In this document: one piece after another, positions 5,677-5,697 of the stretch
Position numbering within the stretch: the stretch's first letter is position 1
Layout: the number at the start of each line of letters is the position of its first letter
Source: Gammaproteobacteria bacterium
GTDB lineage: Bacteria; Pseudomonadota; Gammaproteobacteria; GRL18
Direction: 5' to 3'
Assembly (NCBI GenBank): GCA_027076245.1
Contig: JALTKC010000208.1
Span: 1 to 5,697, forward strand
Length of the DNA stretch: 5,697 bases
Position numbers and translations under genes: made by a program
Notes under the pieces: generated by a model
What the model was told of the DNA's origin: nothing
What the model saw: the letters and a program-made list of their open reading frames with translations, nothing else
Databases searched by the model: none

Positions 5677-5697
5677 AAAACCTGGCTCATTTTATGC

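Noticed and set aside
5694..5697. ATG at the right edge as the start of the next gene
   Set aside because: No ribosome binding site precedes it, and only one codon plus is visible, so it cannot be supported.

Overview
The window is a flagellar chemotaxis and motor cluster from a gammaproteobacterium with polar-flagellum type gene organisation. All genes lie on the + strand in the order cheY, cheZ, cheA, motC, motD. CheZ, a CheA with a long Ala/Pro/acid-rich linker, and a second stator pair placed directly after the che genes match the layout known from Pseudomonas aeruginosa (fliA-cheY-cheZ-cheA-cheB-motC-motD-parA-like-cheW). The GC content looks moderate in the genes and low in the gaps, and no species can be named from this sequence.

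Layout. Positions 1-239 are an AT-rich upstream region with no recognisable gene. It carries a good sigma-28 (FliA) promoter at 97-123 (TGGAGTTT, 11 nt, GCCGATAA). cheY follows at 240-623, starting at TTG behind GGAGG. A perfect 13-bp stem-loop with a T-tract (632-666) closes cheY. The remaining gap to 834 is AT-rich, with no confident promoter. cheZ is best started at ATG 835 and ends at 1590. A 69-nt gap with four 12-bp tandem units separates it from cheA (1660-3924). motC (3929-4708) begins 4 nt after cheA, and motD (4721-5596) begins 12 nt after motC. The last 100 bases hold a 7-bp tandem repeat, CACTTAA, in about 9.6 copies (5610-5676), and the window ends before the next gene can be identified.

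How the genes work together. CheA autophosphorylates on His49 under receptor control and passes phosphate to CheY Asp56. CheY-P binds the flagellar switch to change rotation, and CheZ removes the phosphate. MotC and MotD form a stator: MotC carries the cytoplasmic torque loop, and MotD carries the ion-binding Asp23 and a peptidoglycan-binding OmpA-like domain.

What is unusual. This is mostly a well-known system, and I do not see a wholly new one. The points worth a second look are: (1) three acidic LLD modules in the CheA linker that resemble the CheY-binding tails of CheZ and FliM, where a classical P2 domain would be expected; (2) the 7-bp tandem array after motD; (3) the absence of cheB between cheA and motC; (4) isolation of cheY from cheZ by a strong terminator; (5) short repeat-rich or overlapping micro-ORFs in the leaders of cheY and cheA; (6) an 18-bp coding minisatellite and a strong hairpin inside cheA.
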